A stretch of DNA of 64,000 nt, taken from contig LJUY01000001.1 in the NCBI GenBank assembly GCA_001304015.1, forward strand, positions 62,001 to 126,000, read 5' to 3'. This document shows positions 36,002-43,560 of this stretch, piece after piece. The DNA comes from a candidate division Zixibacteria bacterium SM23_81. Lineage in GTDB: Bacteria; SM23-81. The notes under the pieces were generated by a model. The model saw only the letters and a list, made by a program, of their open reading frames with translations, searched no databases and had not been told where the DNA came from. The translations under genes and the position numbers were made by a program. Every line of letters begins with the position of its first letter. The stretch's first letter is position 1.

Positions 36002-37414
36002 ATGAAAATGCTCATAGGCGGAAAGTGGGTGGATCGGGAGAAAAAAATAGAGGTCACAAATCCTTACGATAACTCTTTGGTTGACACAGTTCCCGCAGGC
36101 AGCGCCGAGGATATGAAAGCCGCCATCGCGGCAGCTGTGGAGGGATTTCAGGAAACGAAAAGACTGTCTACCCTGGAACGAATAACCATCTTGGCCAAAA
36201 CGGCTGGTCTGATGGAGGGGAAGCGAGACGAGTTGGCCCGGATGATTTCCTCTGAGGGCAGCAAAACTATACGAGAGGCTCGTTTTGAGGTGGGTAGGGC
36301 CATTACGACCATGACCGTTTCCTCCGAGGAGGCCAGAAGAATTGACGGTGAAACTCTCCCTTTCGATAGCCGGCCTGGCTCCCAGAACCGGCGGGGTTAT
36401 TACTATCGATTTCCCATCGGGGTCATCGGAGCCATAACGCCCTTCAATGATCCATTGAACCTGGTGGCTCACAAGCTGGGCCCCGCATTGGCCAGCGGCA
36501 ACTCCGTGGTCTTGAAGCCTGCTACGGTTACACCTCTGGTAGCTCTAAAGCTGGGAGAGCTGCTCCTAGAGGCTGGTTTGCCCTCCAAGGGTTTGAACAT
36601 CGTCACCGGTTACGGACATGAGATCGGCGACGCTCTGGTGACCGATGATCGGGTCAGAATGATTACCTTTACAGGCGGGCCTGAAGCCGGCCTGGATATC
36701 GTCAAAAAGGCAGGTTTGAAGAAAATTGGCATGGAATTGGGTTCAAACTCTGCGGTGATTGTGATGGATGATGCCGATTTGGAACGGGCCGTGCCGGCTT
36801 GTGTCGATGGCGCTTTTGGATGTGCTGGTCAAAACTGCATCGGGGTTCAGCGACTCTTCGTTCATGCCAAGATTTTTAGCGAATTTAAAGACGAGTTCGT
36901 TACCAAGACCAAAAAGCTGGTGGTGGGACCTCAACGCGACGAGAAAACCGACGTGGGTCCCATGATCACCGAGGGGGAGGCGGAGAGGATCGAGGCCTGG
37001 GTTCAGGAGGCCATCTCTCAGGGCGCCAAGGTCTTAACCGGAGGCATGCGCCGAGGGTCCGTCTATCAACCCACCATCCTTGCCGACGCTCCCCTCACCG
37101 CGAAGGTTGTGGCCGAAGAAGTCTTCGCCCCCACAGTGGCTCTTTTTGAGTTTCGAGATTTGGCTTCTGTTATCGAGATTATCAACAGCTCCAAATATGG
37201 GCTGCACGCCGGCATATTCACCCAGGACATCAACAACGCCTTCCAGGCCATCGAGGACATCGATGTTGGCGGCATCATGGTCAACGATACCTCCGATTAC
37301 CGCATTGATCAGATGCCCTTTGGAGGTGTTAAGCTAAGCGGTCTTGGCCGCGAGGGCATCAAATTTGCCATCTACGAGATGACCGAACCCAAGGTGGTGT
37401 GTTTCAATTTATGA
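36002..37414 (+). CDS. NAD(P)-dependent aldehyde dehydrogenase
   Basis: This 470-residue ALDH-superfamily enzyme oxidises an aldehyde to an acid. It has ITPFNDPLNLVAHKLGPAL (about residues 142-160), the NAD-binding SGNSVVLKPA near residue 163, FTGGPEAG near residue 224, the general-base glutamate in MELGSN near residue 245, and the catalytic cysteine in GCAGQNCIGVQR near residue 280. The pattern resembles the lactaldehyde/non-phosphorylating glyceraldehyde-phosphate group, which has varied substrates, so the substrate is open. It follows hom after 56 bases with a strong GAGGAGGA site, and precedes an unrecognised gene with 40 bases between. Confidence 0.87.
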   Translation: MKMLIGGKWVDREKKIEVTNPYDNSLVDTVPAGSAEDMKAAIAAAVEGFQETKRLSTLERITILAKTAGLMEGKRDELARMISSEGSKTIREARFEVGRAITTMTVSSEEARRIDGETLPFDSRPGSQNRRGYYYRFPIGVIGAITPFNDPLNLVAHKLGPALASGNSVVLKPATVTPLVALKLGELLLEAGLPSKGLNIVTGYGHEIGDALVTDDRVRMITFTGGPEAGLDIVKKAGLKKIGMELGSNSAVIVMDDADLERAVPACVDGAFGCAGQNCIGVQRLFVHAKIFSEFKDEFVTKTKKLVVGPQRDEKTDVGPMITEGEAERIEAWVQEAISQGAKVLTGGMRRGSVYQPTILADAPLTAKVVAEEVFAPTVALFEFRDLASVIEIINSSKYGLHAGIFTQDINNAFQAIEDIDVGGIMVNDTSDYRIDQMPFGGVKLSGLGREGIKFAIYEMTEPKVVCFNL

Positions 37415-37454
37415 GGAAACCCAGATTGTCCAAAACAGAGAGGGAGGTACGTTC

Positions 37455-38405
37455 ATGAAACTGAGTGATGTGGCGAAATTGATGGAAAAGCACGGTATTC
37501 CCGGCAGAGACGCTCATGATCTCCCTACCAGCACAAAGAGATTTCCCGACGGCGGCTGGTATCGTATAGAAATCTCTGGGGTAGAGAGACCTCATGTGCT
37601 GGCAGCTCTCATCGACGAGATGAATAAGCGTCGGGTCGCCATTCACCGCATCATATCCGTGGTGATGGGAGCTACCCTGTTGGACAAATCGGAGCTCAGG
37701 GATTTCGCGCAGATGGCTGCCGAGGCAAAGCTGGAGGTGATCCTCACCCCGGGCCCTCGTGCGTCATGGGATGTCGGTCGGCAATTGATCACTCCGGAGG
37801 GGGCCTTTTCGGGACTCAGGTATCGAGGCAGCGATCAGCTACGCCAGGTTATCACCGACATTTATCGATGTGTTGATCTGGGCTTTCGCGGTTTCCTGGT
37901 CTCCGACGAAGGCCTTCTCTGGCTTTTGAACGAGATGAAGAAAGGCGGCGATTTGCCCGAAGGAGTTACCTTTAAGGTTTCCATCTATGCCGGACATGCC
38001 AATGCGGCTGGGGGAAAATTGCTTCAATCCCTGGGAGCTGGCAGTTTCAATCCCGTGGCTGATTTGAGCTTAGCTCAATTTGCCAGTATACGTCAGATAA
38101 TCGACATCCCTGTGGATGTTCACATTATCCTGACTGATTCTTTTGGTGGATACATGCGCTTCTATGAGGCACCGGACATGGCACGTGTGGCGGCACCATG
38201 CTACTTTAAAATAGAGCCTGGCCCGGGCTGTGCTGCAGGCCCCGGAGCTCTCTACAAGCCATGGACCAACGCCCAGATGATGGCCGACTGGGCTCGAGAG
38301 AAAGTCAAGTACGCTCAAATTATTCATGAGCTTATCCAAGAGAACTTCCCGGAGGCCGCTATGTCCGGCCAGGGGCCAGATGATTTGGCAGTACCCAGAG
38401 TTTAA
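37455..38405 (+). CDS. Conserved-looking protein of unknown function, possible TIM-barrel
   Basis: I do not recognise this 316-residue protein with certainty. It starts MKLSDVAKLMEKHGIPGRD and contains alternating strand-helix stretches (LEVILTPGPRASWD, GFRGFLVSDEGLLWLL, VTFKVSIYAGHANAAGGKLL, IPVDVHIILTDSFGG, YFKIEPGPGCAAGPG) that suggest a TIM-barrel, loosely like U32-peptidase-type proteins. No signal peptide or membrane helix is present, so it should be cytoplasmic. The glycine/proline-rich EPGPGCAAGPGALYKPW segment near residue 256 could be a loop at an active site. It is the last gene of the hom-ALDH set. GGGAGG lies upstream of the ATG. Confidence 0.75.
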   Translation: MKLSDVAKLMEKHGIPGRDAHDLPTSTKRFPDGGWYRIEISGVERPHVLAALIDEMNKRRVAIHRIISVVMGATLLDKSELRDFAQMAAEAKLEVILTPGPRASWDVGRQLITPEGAFSGLRYRGSDQLRQVITDIYRCVDLGFRGFLVSDEGLLWLLNEMKKGGDLPEGVTFKVSIYAGHANAAGGKLLQSLGAGSFNPVADLSLAQFASIRQIIDIPVDVHIILTDSFGGYMRFYEAPDMARVAAPCYFKIEPGPGCAAGPGALYKPWTNAQMMADWAREKVKYAQIIHELIQENFPEAAMSGQGPDDLAVPRV

Positions 38406-38450
38406 GATGACGATCCGAGGGAATTTTTTTCCGGAACAGGTAAATCTACC

Positions 38451-38478
38451 TTGACATCAAGGAAATATTGGTTATATT
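38451..38478 (+). promoter_or_regulatory. Promoter for the TPR lipoprotein gene
   Basis: TTGACA (38451-38456) and TATATT (38473-38478) are separated by 16 bases in the 105-base gap before the lipoprotein gene. The ATG lies about 30 bases downstream, with GAAGGAGG as ribosome binding site. Confidence 0.7.
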
Positions 38479-38510
38479 ACTCAGAGATTTGACGTGAGAA
38501 GGAGGTTGAT

Positions 38511-38894
38511 ATGAGAAGCTTAGCTTTCGGGATGGCCTTGATCGCGACGTTGATACTTTTCCTGGGCGGCTGCGGCTCCAAAACGCCGGAGGAGCTCTTT
38601 AACTTGGCTCAGAAGGCGGAGAATGAAGGTGATTTTGAAGAGGCCATCGATTTTTACACCATGCTGTTGAACAAATATCCTCAAAACGAGCATAATTACA
38701 AGGCTCAGTTTATGGTTGGCTTTATCTACTCCGAGGAGTTAAAGGATTACGATAAGGCCAAGGTGGCCATGCAAAAGGTTATAGACGATTACCCGGATTG
38801 TGATTTGGCCGATGATGCCCGTTGGATGTTGGAGCACATGGGGGAGAATCTAGAGCAGATGGAGTTTATGGGGGAAGCGAAGGGAGGATCATAA
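38511..38894 (+). CDS. Small TPR-repeat lipoprotein
   Basis: The 127-residue precursor has a lipoprotein signal ending in LFLGGC and two to three TPR-like helical hairpins (EELFNLAQKAENEGDFEEAIDFY, about residues 27-49, and KAQFMVGFIYSEELKDYDKAK, about residues 64-84). The mature protein resembles a short form of BamD/YbgF-type envelope TPR proteins, but length is too small for BamD. It has its own promoter and a terminator about 110 bases downstream, so it is probably transcribed alone. The function is unknown beyond a likely periplasmic scaffold role. Confidence 0.8.
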   Translation: MRSLAFGMALIATLILFLGGCGSKTPEELFNLAQKAENEGDFEEAIDFYTMLLNKYPQNEHNYKAQFMVGFIYSEELKDYDKAKVAMQKVIDDYPDCDLADDARWMLEHMGENLEQMEFMGEAKGGS

Positions 38895-39001
38895 CCGTTT
38901 CAAGACAATCTATTTTAGAGTCCTAAGCACGATTAATATCGCTGCCGAGCTTCTCATCTTTAAAGCACTTTTGCTCTGAAAGAGGACAAATTCCATCACG
39001 A

Positions 39002-39034
39002 AAAAGGCCGTTGCAACAGCATCGGCCTTTTGTA
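39002..39034 (+). terminator. Bidirectional hairpin terminator after the TPR lipoprotein gene
   Basis: A nine-bp stem AAAAGGCCG (39002-39010) against CGGCCTTTT (39023-39031), extended by an inner TGC/GCA pairing, gives a strong hairpin flanked by A and T runs. It closes the lipoprotein transcript and insulates the downstream riboswitch unit. Confidence 0.85.
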
Positions 39035-39161
39035 CTTCAGGATCAGCACGGTGTAAAATGTGCTTTCTCAATGTCACCGAGAATATCAGGATCAATGCAG
39101 TTGCTCTCTTGTGAGGAGCGCGGATCGAGAGAGAAAAACTCTCCTCGGAGATATTTTTCGC

Positions 39162-39190
39162 TTGACAAGTTGAGCCAGCCGCGATATATT
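39162..39190 (+). promoter_or_regulatory. Promoter for the cobalamin riboswitch transcript
   Basis: TTGACA (39162-39167) and TATATT (39185-39190) are spaced by exactly 17 bases. Transcription should start near 39197, about 14 bases before the riboswitch. Confidence 0.8.
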
Positions 39191-39210
39191 GAGCGGGAAA
39201 AGTAAAGTAG

Positions 39211-39407
39211 AGGGTGCAGGTGCCGCCCCAGCGGAGAATAGGGAAAACGGTTGAAAACCGTGCGGCCCCGCCACTGTGATCGGCAGAATTCTCGGACTTT
39301 GCTCAGCCCGAGAATTAAGAAACGAGCCCATGTTGGCCACTGGGGAGAAAATTCCGGGAAGGCCGGCTCGTTTCATCGCTGAGAGCCAGGAGACCTGCCT
39401 GTACCCT
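39211..39407 (+). ncRNA. Cobalamin (B12) riboswitch
   Basis: The segment matches the cobalamin riboswitch consensus in order: P1 (AGGGTGCAGGT at 39211 pairing with ACCTG...TACCCT ending at 39407), the AGGGAA element followed by a GCGGCCCCGCCACTGTGA core near 39273-39289, the GCCACTGGGGA element near 39336, GGGAAGGCCGG near 39356 and the B12 box GAGAGCCAGGAGACCTGCCT at 39381-39400. Adenosyl- or methyl-cobalamin binding would repress the downstream S component and BtuB-like receptor through the terminator at 39447. The variable hairpin between the conserved blocks (about 39290-39330) is lineage-specific. Confidence 0.95.
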
Positions 39408-39446
39408 GCGAAACATAAGCCTTCGAGGGAAGGTGACGTTACCAAT

Positions 39447-39472
39447 CCCAACTTTGAAGGTTGGGTTTTTTT
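39447..39472 (+). terminator. Riboswitch expression-platform terminator
   Basis: CCCAAC (39447-39452) pairs with GTTGGG (39460-39465) and is followed by seven T. It lies between the riboswitch aptamer and the first codons of the S-component gene, so it is probably the ligand-controlled intrinsic terminator. I did not identify the alternative antiterminator pairing with confidence. Confidence 0.75.
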
Positions 39473-39512
39473 AATCTTCCCTCAGGGGAAGTTTTTTTAT
39501 GGAGTCTTGATT

Positions 39513-40019
39513 TTGGTCCGCGATCTGGTCCTCTGCGCCACCTTCGTGGCCTTAGCGGTTGCCTTGGGCTTCGCCTTGGTGCATATGCCCAATGTAGAGC
39601 TTGTTACGCTGGTGGCTTTCATGTCCGGTTATCTCTTAGGAGCCAGTCGGGGCTTCCTCATCGGTTTCATCTCCATGGCTTTTTTTACCATTCTCAATCC
39701 TCTGGGCATACCGGTGGTCCCGGTGGTAGCGGCTCAGGTCGGTGGGATGGCGGTCATCGGGTTCGTTGGAGGGCTGACAAAGAGGTGGTCGAAAAAGGGG
39801 CCAGCCTGGATTAAGCTGGGCTTTCTGGGATTAGCCTGTACCTTTTTCTACGACTTGACCACAAATGCGGCCATGGCCGTTTCTTTCGGGTTGATTTCCA
39901 AGCTATTCGCCGTGTTGGCAGCCGGACTGGCTTTTTCTGTCCTGCACATGGTTTCCAACCTGCTCATCTTTGCCGCGGCCGGTCCTTTTTTAATTAAACT
40001 TAAGCCCCCAACGAGATGA
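39513..40019 (+). CDS. ECF transporter S component (predicted cobalamin-related)
   Basis: The 168-residue protein is almost entirely hydrophobic, with about six predicted membrane helices (VLCATFVALAVALGFAL, LVTLVAFMSGYLLGAS, GFLIGFISMAFFTILNPLG, VGGMAVIGFVGGL and two more). It matches small energy-coupling-factor S components, which bind a vitamin and dock with a shared ATPase/T module. The cobalamin riboswitch upstream suggests cobalamin or a precursor as substrate. No ECF A or T gene is nearby. The start is not certain: the open frame continues upstream through the riboswitch, and TTG at 39513 is chosen because GGAG lies eight bases before it; TTG at 39507 is also possible. Confidence 0.78.
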   Translation: MVRDLVLCATFVALAVALGFALVHMPNVELVTLVAFMSGYLLGASRGFLIGFISMAFFTILNPLGIPVVPVVAAQVGGMAVIGFVGGLTKRWSKKGPAWIKLGFLGLACTFFYDLTTNAAMAVSFGLISKLFAVLAAGLAFSVLHMVSNLLIFAAAGPFLIKLKPPTR

Positions 40020-40096
40020 AGCCATCGGCTTCGCTCAAAGGGGAAAAACGACGAGTCGCAGATGCGATTATTTATGACAGCTTTTTGGAGGGGGGT

Positions 40097-42016
40097 ATGA
40101 TGCGCTTTCGTCTACTGTTTGGGGCCTTCTTGCTCATGTCGACCATCAGTGTCCAAGCGGATATCATCGCGATGACCACGGGAATAGTGGATGAGCAAGT
40201 TGACTATCAGCTTCAGCCCATTGTGGTCACGGCGACCAGGACACCCCATACCCTGGGGGAAAGCGACGCCAATGTGGACGTGCTATCCAGCGCCGATATC
40301 CAGCAATCCACAGCCCTGCACCTTGGTGATGTCCTTAAGTTATTACCTGGAGTCAATATCGGGGCATTTGGAGGAATTGGGCAAAACCTCACTCTGGGGA
40401 TGCGCGGGAGTACCTCTGCGCAGGTCTTGATTATGGTGGATGGAGTGCCGGTCAACGATCCTCAATACGGCGGTCTGGATCTAAATCTCATCTCCTTAGA
40501 TAACGTGGAAAGGATAGAGGTCATTCGAGGAGGAGCCTCATCTCTCTATGGCGCCGATGCCTTGGGAGGTGTGGTTAATCTCATCACTCGATCGTCCACA
40601 TATGAGAAGCCCTTCTCGAGCATAGACTATCAAGAGGGAAATGATGACTTTGAGAAAGTTGTGGCTCGATTTGACAGCAGATCTGTCCATGGCGTGAGCC
40701 TGAACTTCATGGCCTCCTCCAAGGAGCATGGCGGCCATCGGATCAACAGCGATTATCTGGGACGACACCTATCCGGCAGGATCAACTGCGCCCTGGGCGA
40801 GGGGGGAAAGCTTAGCTACAGTACCCAGATCTACCGGGGGGAACTTGGCGTTCCCGGTATGGACATCATGCCCACACCCAAGGCCCGTCAGGAGGATCGC
40901 AGCTGGAATCAAGCTCTTGCTCTGCAAACCGTTCCGGCTCAGGGCCATCAGCTCCGAATGACCCTCTACCGAAATGACAACCAGCAGGAATACGTAAATC
41001 CTGATTGGTTCACAAAGGCAAGTCATCGACGCTGGACTCATGGGTTTGAGCTTCAACATAGCTTCGCCTTCAGTGATGTGCAAAAGCGCACAGCTGGACT
41101 AGAGCTCCAAAGAAGGAGTTTAGATTCCACAGAAAATGGTCGACATCACCTGGATCGAGGGGCTCTGTTTTTTCAGGAGGAGCTTGATGTGCATAGTGAA
41201 ATACGGCTGAGGCTGGCCGCCCGGTTTGATCATCATGCCAAATTCAAAGATCAGCTCAATCCCAATTTGACCCTCGCATGGCTTCCCAGTGACTTCACAT
41301 CAATTTTTATCTCCTTTGGGCGGTCCTATCGAGTTCCGACCTTCAACGACCTCTATTGGCCCACGAGTGAGTACGATAGTGACTTCAACGGCCAGCCGGA
41401 CTACAAGGAGAGCGGCAATGGCTCTTTAAAGCCAGAGTGGGCCACCGCCTTTCAGGGGGGTCTACGGGCGCAGGCTGGTGAGGTCTCAGGCAACGTGTGC
41501 CTCTTTTACCGGAAAGTTCGCGATCTCATCCAGTGGGACAATGTGGACCAAAGCTACTTGTATGGCTTCTGGATGCCGGTCAACAGGTCCCAGGCCACCG
41601 TGAGCGGTTTGGAATGCCAGACCACTGCTCTGTTGGGCAAAAATGGGCAAGCCTCTTTGACCTATACTTACTTGGACGCAAAGGATGACCTGCTGAACAA
41701 ACACCTGCCCTATCAGCCGGAGCATCAATTTGCCGCTCACCTTCAGTATGGGTTGAGCGTTATCAGAAAGCAGCTGGAGGTCATCTGTCGGTTGGGAGTC
41801 GAACATATTGGCGAACGTTATGCGGATGCCCGGGAAGGTGAGAAACTACCCTCCAGCACTGTCGTCAACGGAAAGCTGACCGCAAAGGTCCTGGACCGTG
41901 TTCGCGTCTATCTGGTGGGCAAGAATCTCCAAGATAAAGAATACTCCCTGCGGTCAGGATACCCTCTTCCTGGGAGGACCTTCTACGGGGGTATCTCTTG
42001 GGAATTTTGGGATTGA
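40097..42016 (+). CDS. btuB: TonB-dependent outer membrane receptor, BtuB-like
   Basis: The 639-residue precursor has a signal peptide ending near SVQAD, a TonB box region (PIVVTATRT) and a plug domain with DVLKLLPGVNI, GMRGSTSAQVLIMVDGVPVND (about residues 100-120) and IEVIRGGASSLYGADALGGVVNLIT (about residues 140-165). The rest is a 22-strand barrel that ends with an aromatic residue near the C-terminus (WEFWD). Control by the cobalamin riboswitch indicates corrinoid uptake. ATG is chosen because GGAGGGGGG precedes it; the frame is open 81 bases further upstream. No TonB/ExbBD genes are adjacent. Confidence 0.92.
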   Translation: MMRFRLLFGAFLLMSTISVQADIIAMTTGIVDEQVDYQLQPIVVTATRTPHTLGESDANVDVLSSADIQQSTALHLGDVLKLLPGVNIGAFGGIGQNLTLGMRGSTSAQVLIMVDGVPVNDPQYGGLDLNLISLDNVERIEVIRGGASSLYGADALGGVVNLITRSSTYEKPFSSIDYQEGNDDFEKVVARFDSRSVHGVSLNFMASSKEHGGHRINSDYLGRHLSGRINCALGEGGKLSYSTQIYRGELGVPGMDIMPTPKARQEDRSWNQALALQTVPAQGHQLRMTLYRNDNQQEYVNPDWFTKASHRRWTHGFELQHSFAFSDVQKRTAGLELQRRSLDSTENGRHHLDRGALFFQEELDVHSEIRLRLAARFDHHAKFKDQLNPNLTLAWLPSDFTSIFISFGRSYRVPTFNDLYWPTSEYDSDFNGQPDYKESGNGSLKPEWATAFQGGLRAQAGEVSGNVCLFYRKVRDLIQWDNVDQSYLYGFWMPVNRSQATVSGLECQTTALLGKNGQASLTYTYLDAKDDLLNKHLPYQPEHQFAAHLQYGLSVIRKQLEVICRLGVEHIGERYADAREGEKLPSSTVVNGKLTAKVLDRVRVYLVGKNLQDKEYSLRSGYPLPGRTFYGGISWEFWD

Positions 42017-42047
42017 AGAGGAAACAGGTACATTTTCTTAAATTCAG

Positions 42048-42074
42048 GCCCCCAAGTTTCCTTGGGGGCTTTTT
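42048..42074 (+). terminator. Rho-independent terminator after btuB
   Basis: GCCCCCAAG (42048-42056) pairs perfectly with CTTGGGGGC (42061-42069) around a TTTC loop and is followed by five T. It closes the cobalamin-uptake unit. Confidence 0.93.
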
Positions 42075-42100
42075 AGGGCTCTGAATAAGCTAAAAAAGCG

Positions 42101-42129
42101 TTGACAATTTTGGTAAAAAGTTGTAAATT
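42101..42129 (+). promoter_or_regulatory. Promoter for the NlpC/P60-HNH genes
   Basis: TTGACA (42101-42106) and TAAATT (42124-42129) are spaced by 17 bases. The start codon is about 30 bases after the expected transcription start. Confidence 0.75.
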
Positions 42130-42165
42130 AAACAAAATTAGCGTTTTGAATCTCGTCTGAGGTCA

Positions 42166-43008
42166 ATGTTGAACTCTTGGGGATTGGTCAGGGTCAGCGT
42201 TGCCGATATCCACAGGGAGCCTGACCATAAGTCAGAACAGGTTACCCAGGCCATTATGGGGATGGCTCTGGAGATCTTGGATCAGCGTCAGAATTGGCGT
42301 TACGTCCGATTGCCAGACGGTTATCTGGGCTGGGTTAGCGAATCTCTGCTGCAGTTGGGGGATGAGAAGCTGGTTCAGCGCTGGCGAGCCAGTCCTAAGG
42401 TGATGGTGACATCTCAGGTGGCCCTTGTTCTGTCTCGGCGGCAAAGCGCATCGATCCCCGTGAGCGATGCAGTAATCGGAACGGAACTGCTTCGTTTGGA
42501 AACCGGACGGCGCTGGCACCGCGTCGCCTTACCAGATGGACGCCAGGGGTGGATAGCTCATAAGGACATCGCCGATGTGGGAAATCTCATTCACATAGAG
42601 GGTGGCAGTGCGGAGCAAATCCTCAAAACAGCTCATAGCTTCATGGGTCTTCCCTATCTGTGGGGGGGGACAACTCCTAAGGGATTTGATTGCTCAGGGT
42701 TTGTGCAGACGGTCTTCCGACTCAATGGGTTTTCCTTGCCGCGCGATGCCTCTCAGCAGTTCACTCAGGGCAGAGAGGTTTTCCACCGACAGCAATTAAG
42801 ACCGGCAGATCTGGTTTTTTTCAAATCCCCAGATGCCGACAGAATCACTCATGTGGCCATTCACATCCAGAAGGGTAAGTTCATTCACTGCTCCGCATAT
42901 ATCAGGACCAACAGCCTGGAACAATCCGCAGAGGATTATGATGCCTCTCTAGAGGCACAATATGTTGGGGCTAAGAGGGTTGTAGGAGGTTTGACTGGTC
43001 AATGTTAG
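42166..43008 (+). CDS. NlpC/P60 endopeptidase with bacterial SH3 domains (YkfC/DPP VI-like)
   Basis: The 280-residue protein has two SH3b domains (about residues 5-65, WRYVRLPDGYLGWV, and 80-130, WHRVALPDGRQGWI) followed by an NlpC/P60 cysteine peptidase domain with GLPYLWGG, the nucleophile in FDCSGFV near residue 181, RITHVAIHI near residue 227 and HCSAY near residue 244. It lacks a signal peptide and starts straight at the first SH3 strand. This matches the cytoplasmic gamma-D-glutamyl dipeptidyl endopeptidases that recycle murein peptides rather than secreted hydrolases. Its stop overlaps the next gene by seven bases. Confidence 0.87.
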   Translation: MLNSWGLVRVSVADIHREPDHKSEQVTQAIMGMALEILDQRQNWRYVRLPDGYLGWVSESLLQLGDEKLVQRWRASPKVMVTSQVALVLSRRQSASIPVSDAVIGTELLRLETGRRWHRVALPDGRQGWIAHKDIADVGNLIHIEGGSAEQILKTAHSFMGLPYLWGGTTPKGFDCSGFVQTVFRLNGFSLPRDASQQFTQGREVFHRQQLRPADLVFFKSPDADRITHVAIHIQKGKFIHCSAYIRTNSLEQSAEDYDASLEAQYVGAKRVVGGLTGQC

Positions 43009-43505
43009 ACCGATATGTGCTTGTGCTTAATCAAAATTACGAGCCATTGAGCATTTGTACTGCCAAGCGGGCCATCGTGCTGGTTTTTTTGGGCAAGGCC
43101 GAAATCGTGGAGAAGCTCGCGCTAGAGGTACGGACTGTATCACGAGCTTATCCCATGCCCAGTGTCGTTCGCCTCTATATGTATATCACCATCCCTCGGA
43201 AAAAGATCTTATTGACTCGCAAAAACATCCTCAAGAGAGACGGATATCGTTGCCAGTACTGTGGCCAAAAAAGAAATCCCCTGACTCTAGACCATGTCAT
43301 TCCGAAAAACAAAGGTGGATCAGACAGTTGGGAGAATCTGGTGTGCGCCTGTGCCCGTTGCAACAACAGAAAGGGACAACGTACGCCTGAGGAGGCCAGA
43401 ATGACCTTGCATCGTCAGCCGCGAAGGCCAAACTATTTGATGTTCATTCGACATTTCGTGGGCATCAGTGACTATCGCTGGCGCCGGTATTTGTTTTTGG
43501 AATGA
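43002..43505 (+). CDS. HNH endonuclease-family protein
   Basis: The 167-residue protein has an N-terminal domain starting YVLVLNQNYEPLSICTAKRAIVLVFLGKAE (about residues 5-34) and a C-terminal HNH module with CQYCGQKRNPLTLDHVIPKNKGG and NLVCACARCNNRKGQRTP (about residues 84-126), which gives two zinc cysteine pairs and the catalytic DH pair. This domain combination is widespread as a stand-alone HNH protein without known substrate. It overlaps the peptidase gene by seven bases. No restriction methylase or other defence gene is adjacent, so a housekeeping nuclease role is more likely than defence. Confidence 0.85.
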   Translation: MLDRYVLVLNQNYEPLSICTAKRAIVLVFLGKAEIVEKLALEVRTVSRAYPMPSVVRLYMYITIPRKKILLTRKNILKRDGYRCQYCGQKRNPLTLDHVIPKNKGGSDSWENLVCACARCNNRKGQRTPEEARMTLHRQPRRPNYLMFIRHFVGISDYRWRRYLFLE

Positions 43506-43560
43506 CTGAGCAACTGCCTTATATCAATATGACGGTTGTCATCGACTTTACAAAAAAACT

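Noticed and set aside
39276-39512. Upstream extension of the ECF S-component frame through the riboswitch
   Set aside because: This stretch is the B12 aptamer and its terminator. The encoded residues have no membrane-protein character, and a start after the terminator fits the family length.
43002-43505. HNH protein as a defence or homing endonuclease
   Set aside because: No methylase, intron, intein or other defence gene is near, and the gene overlaps a murein-recycling peptidase gene in a normal operon.
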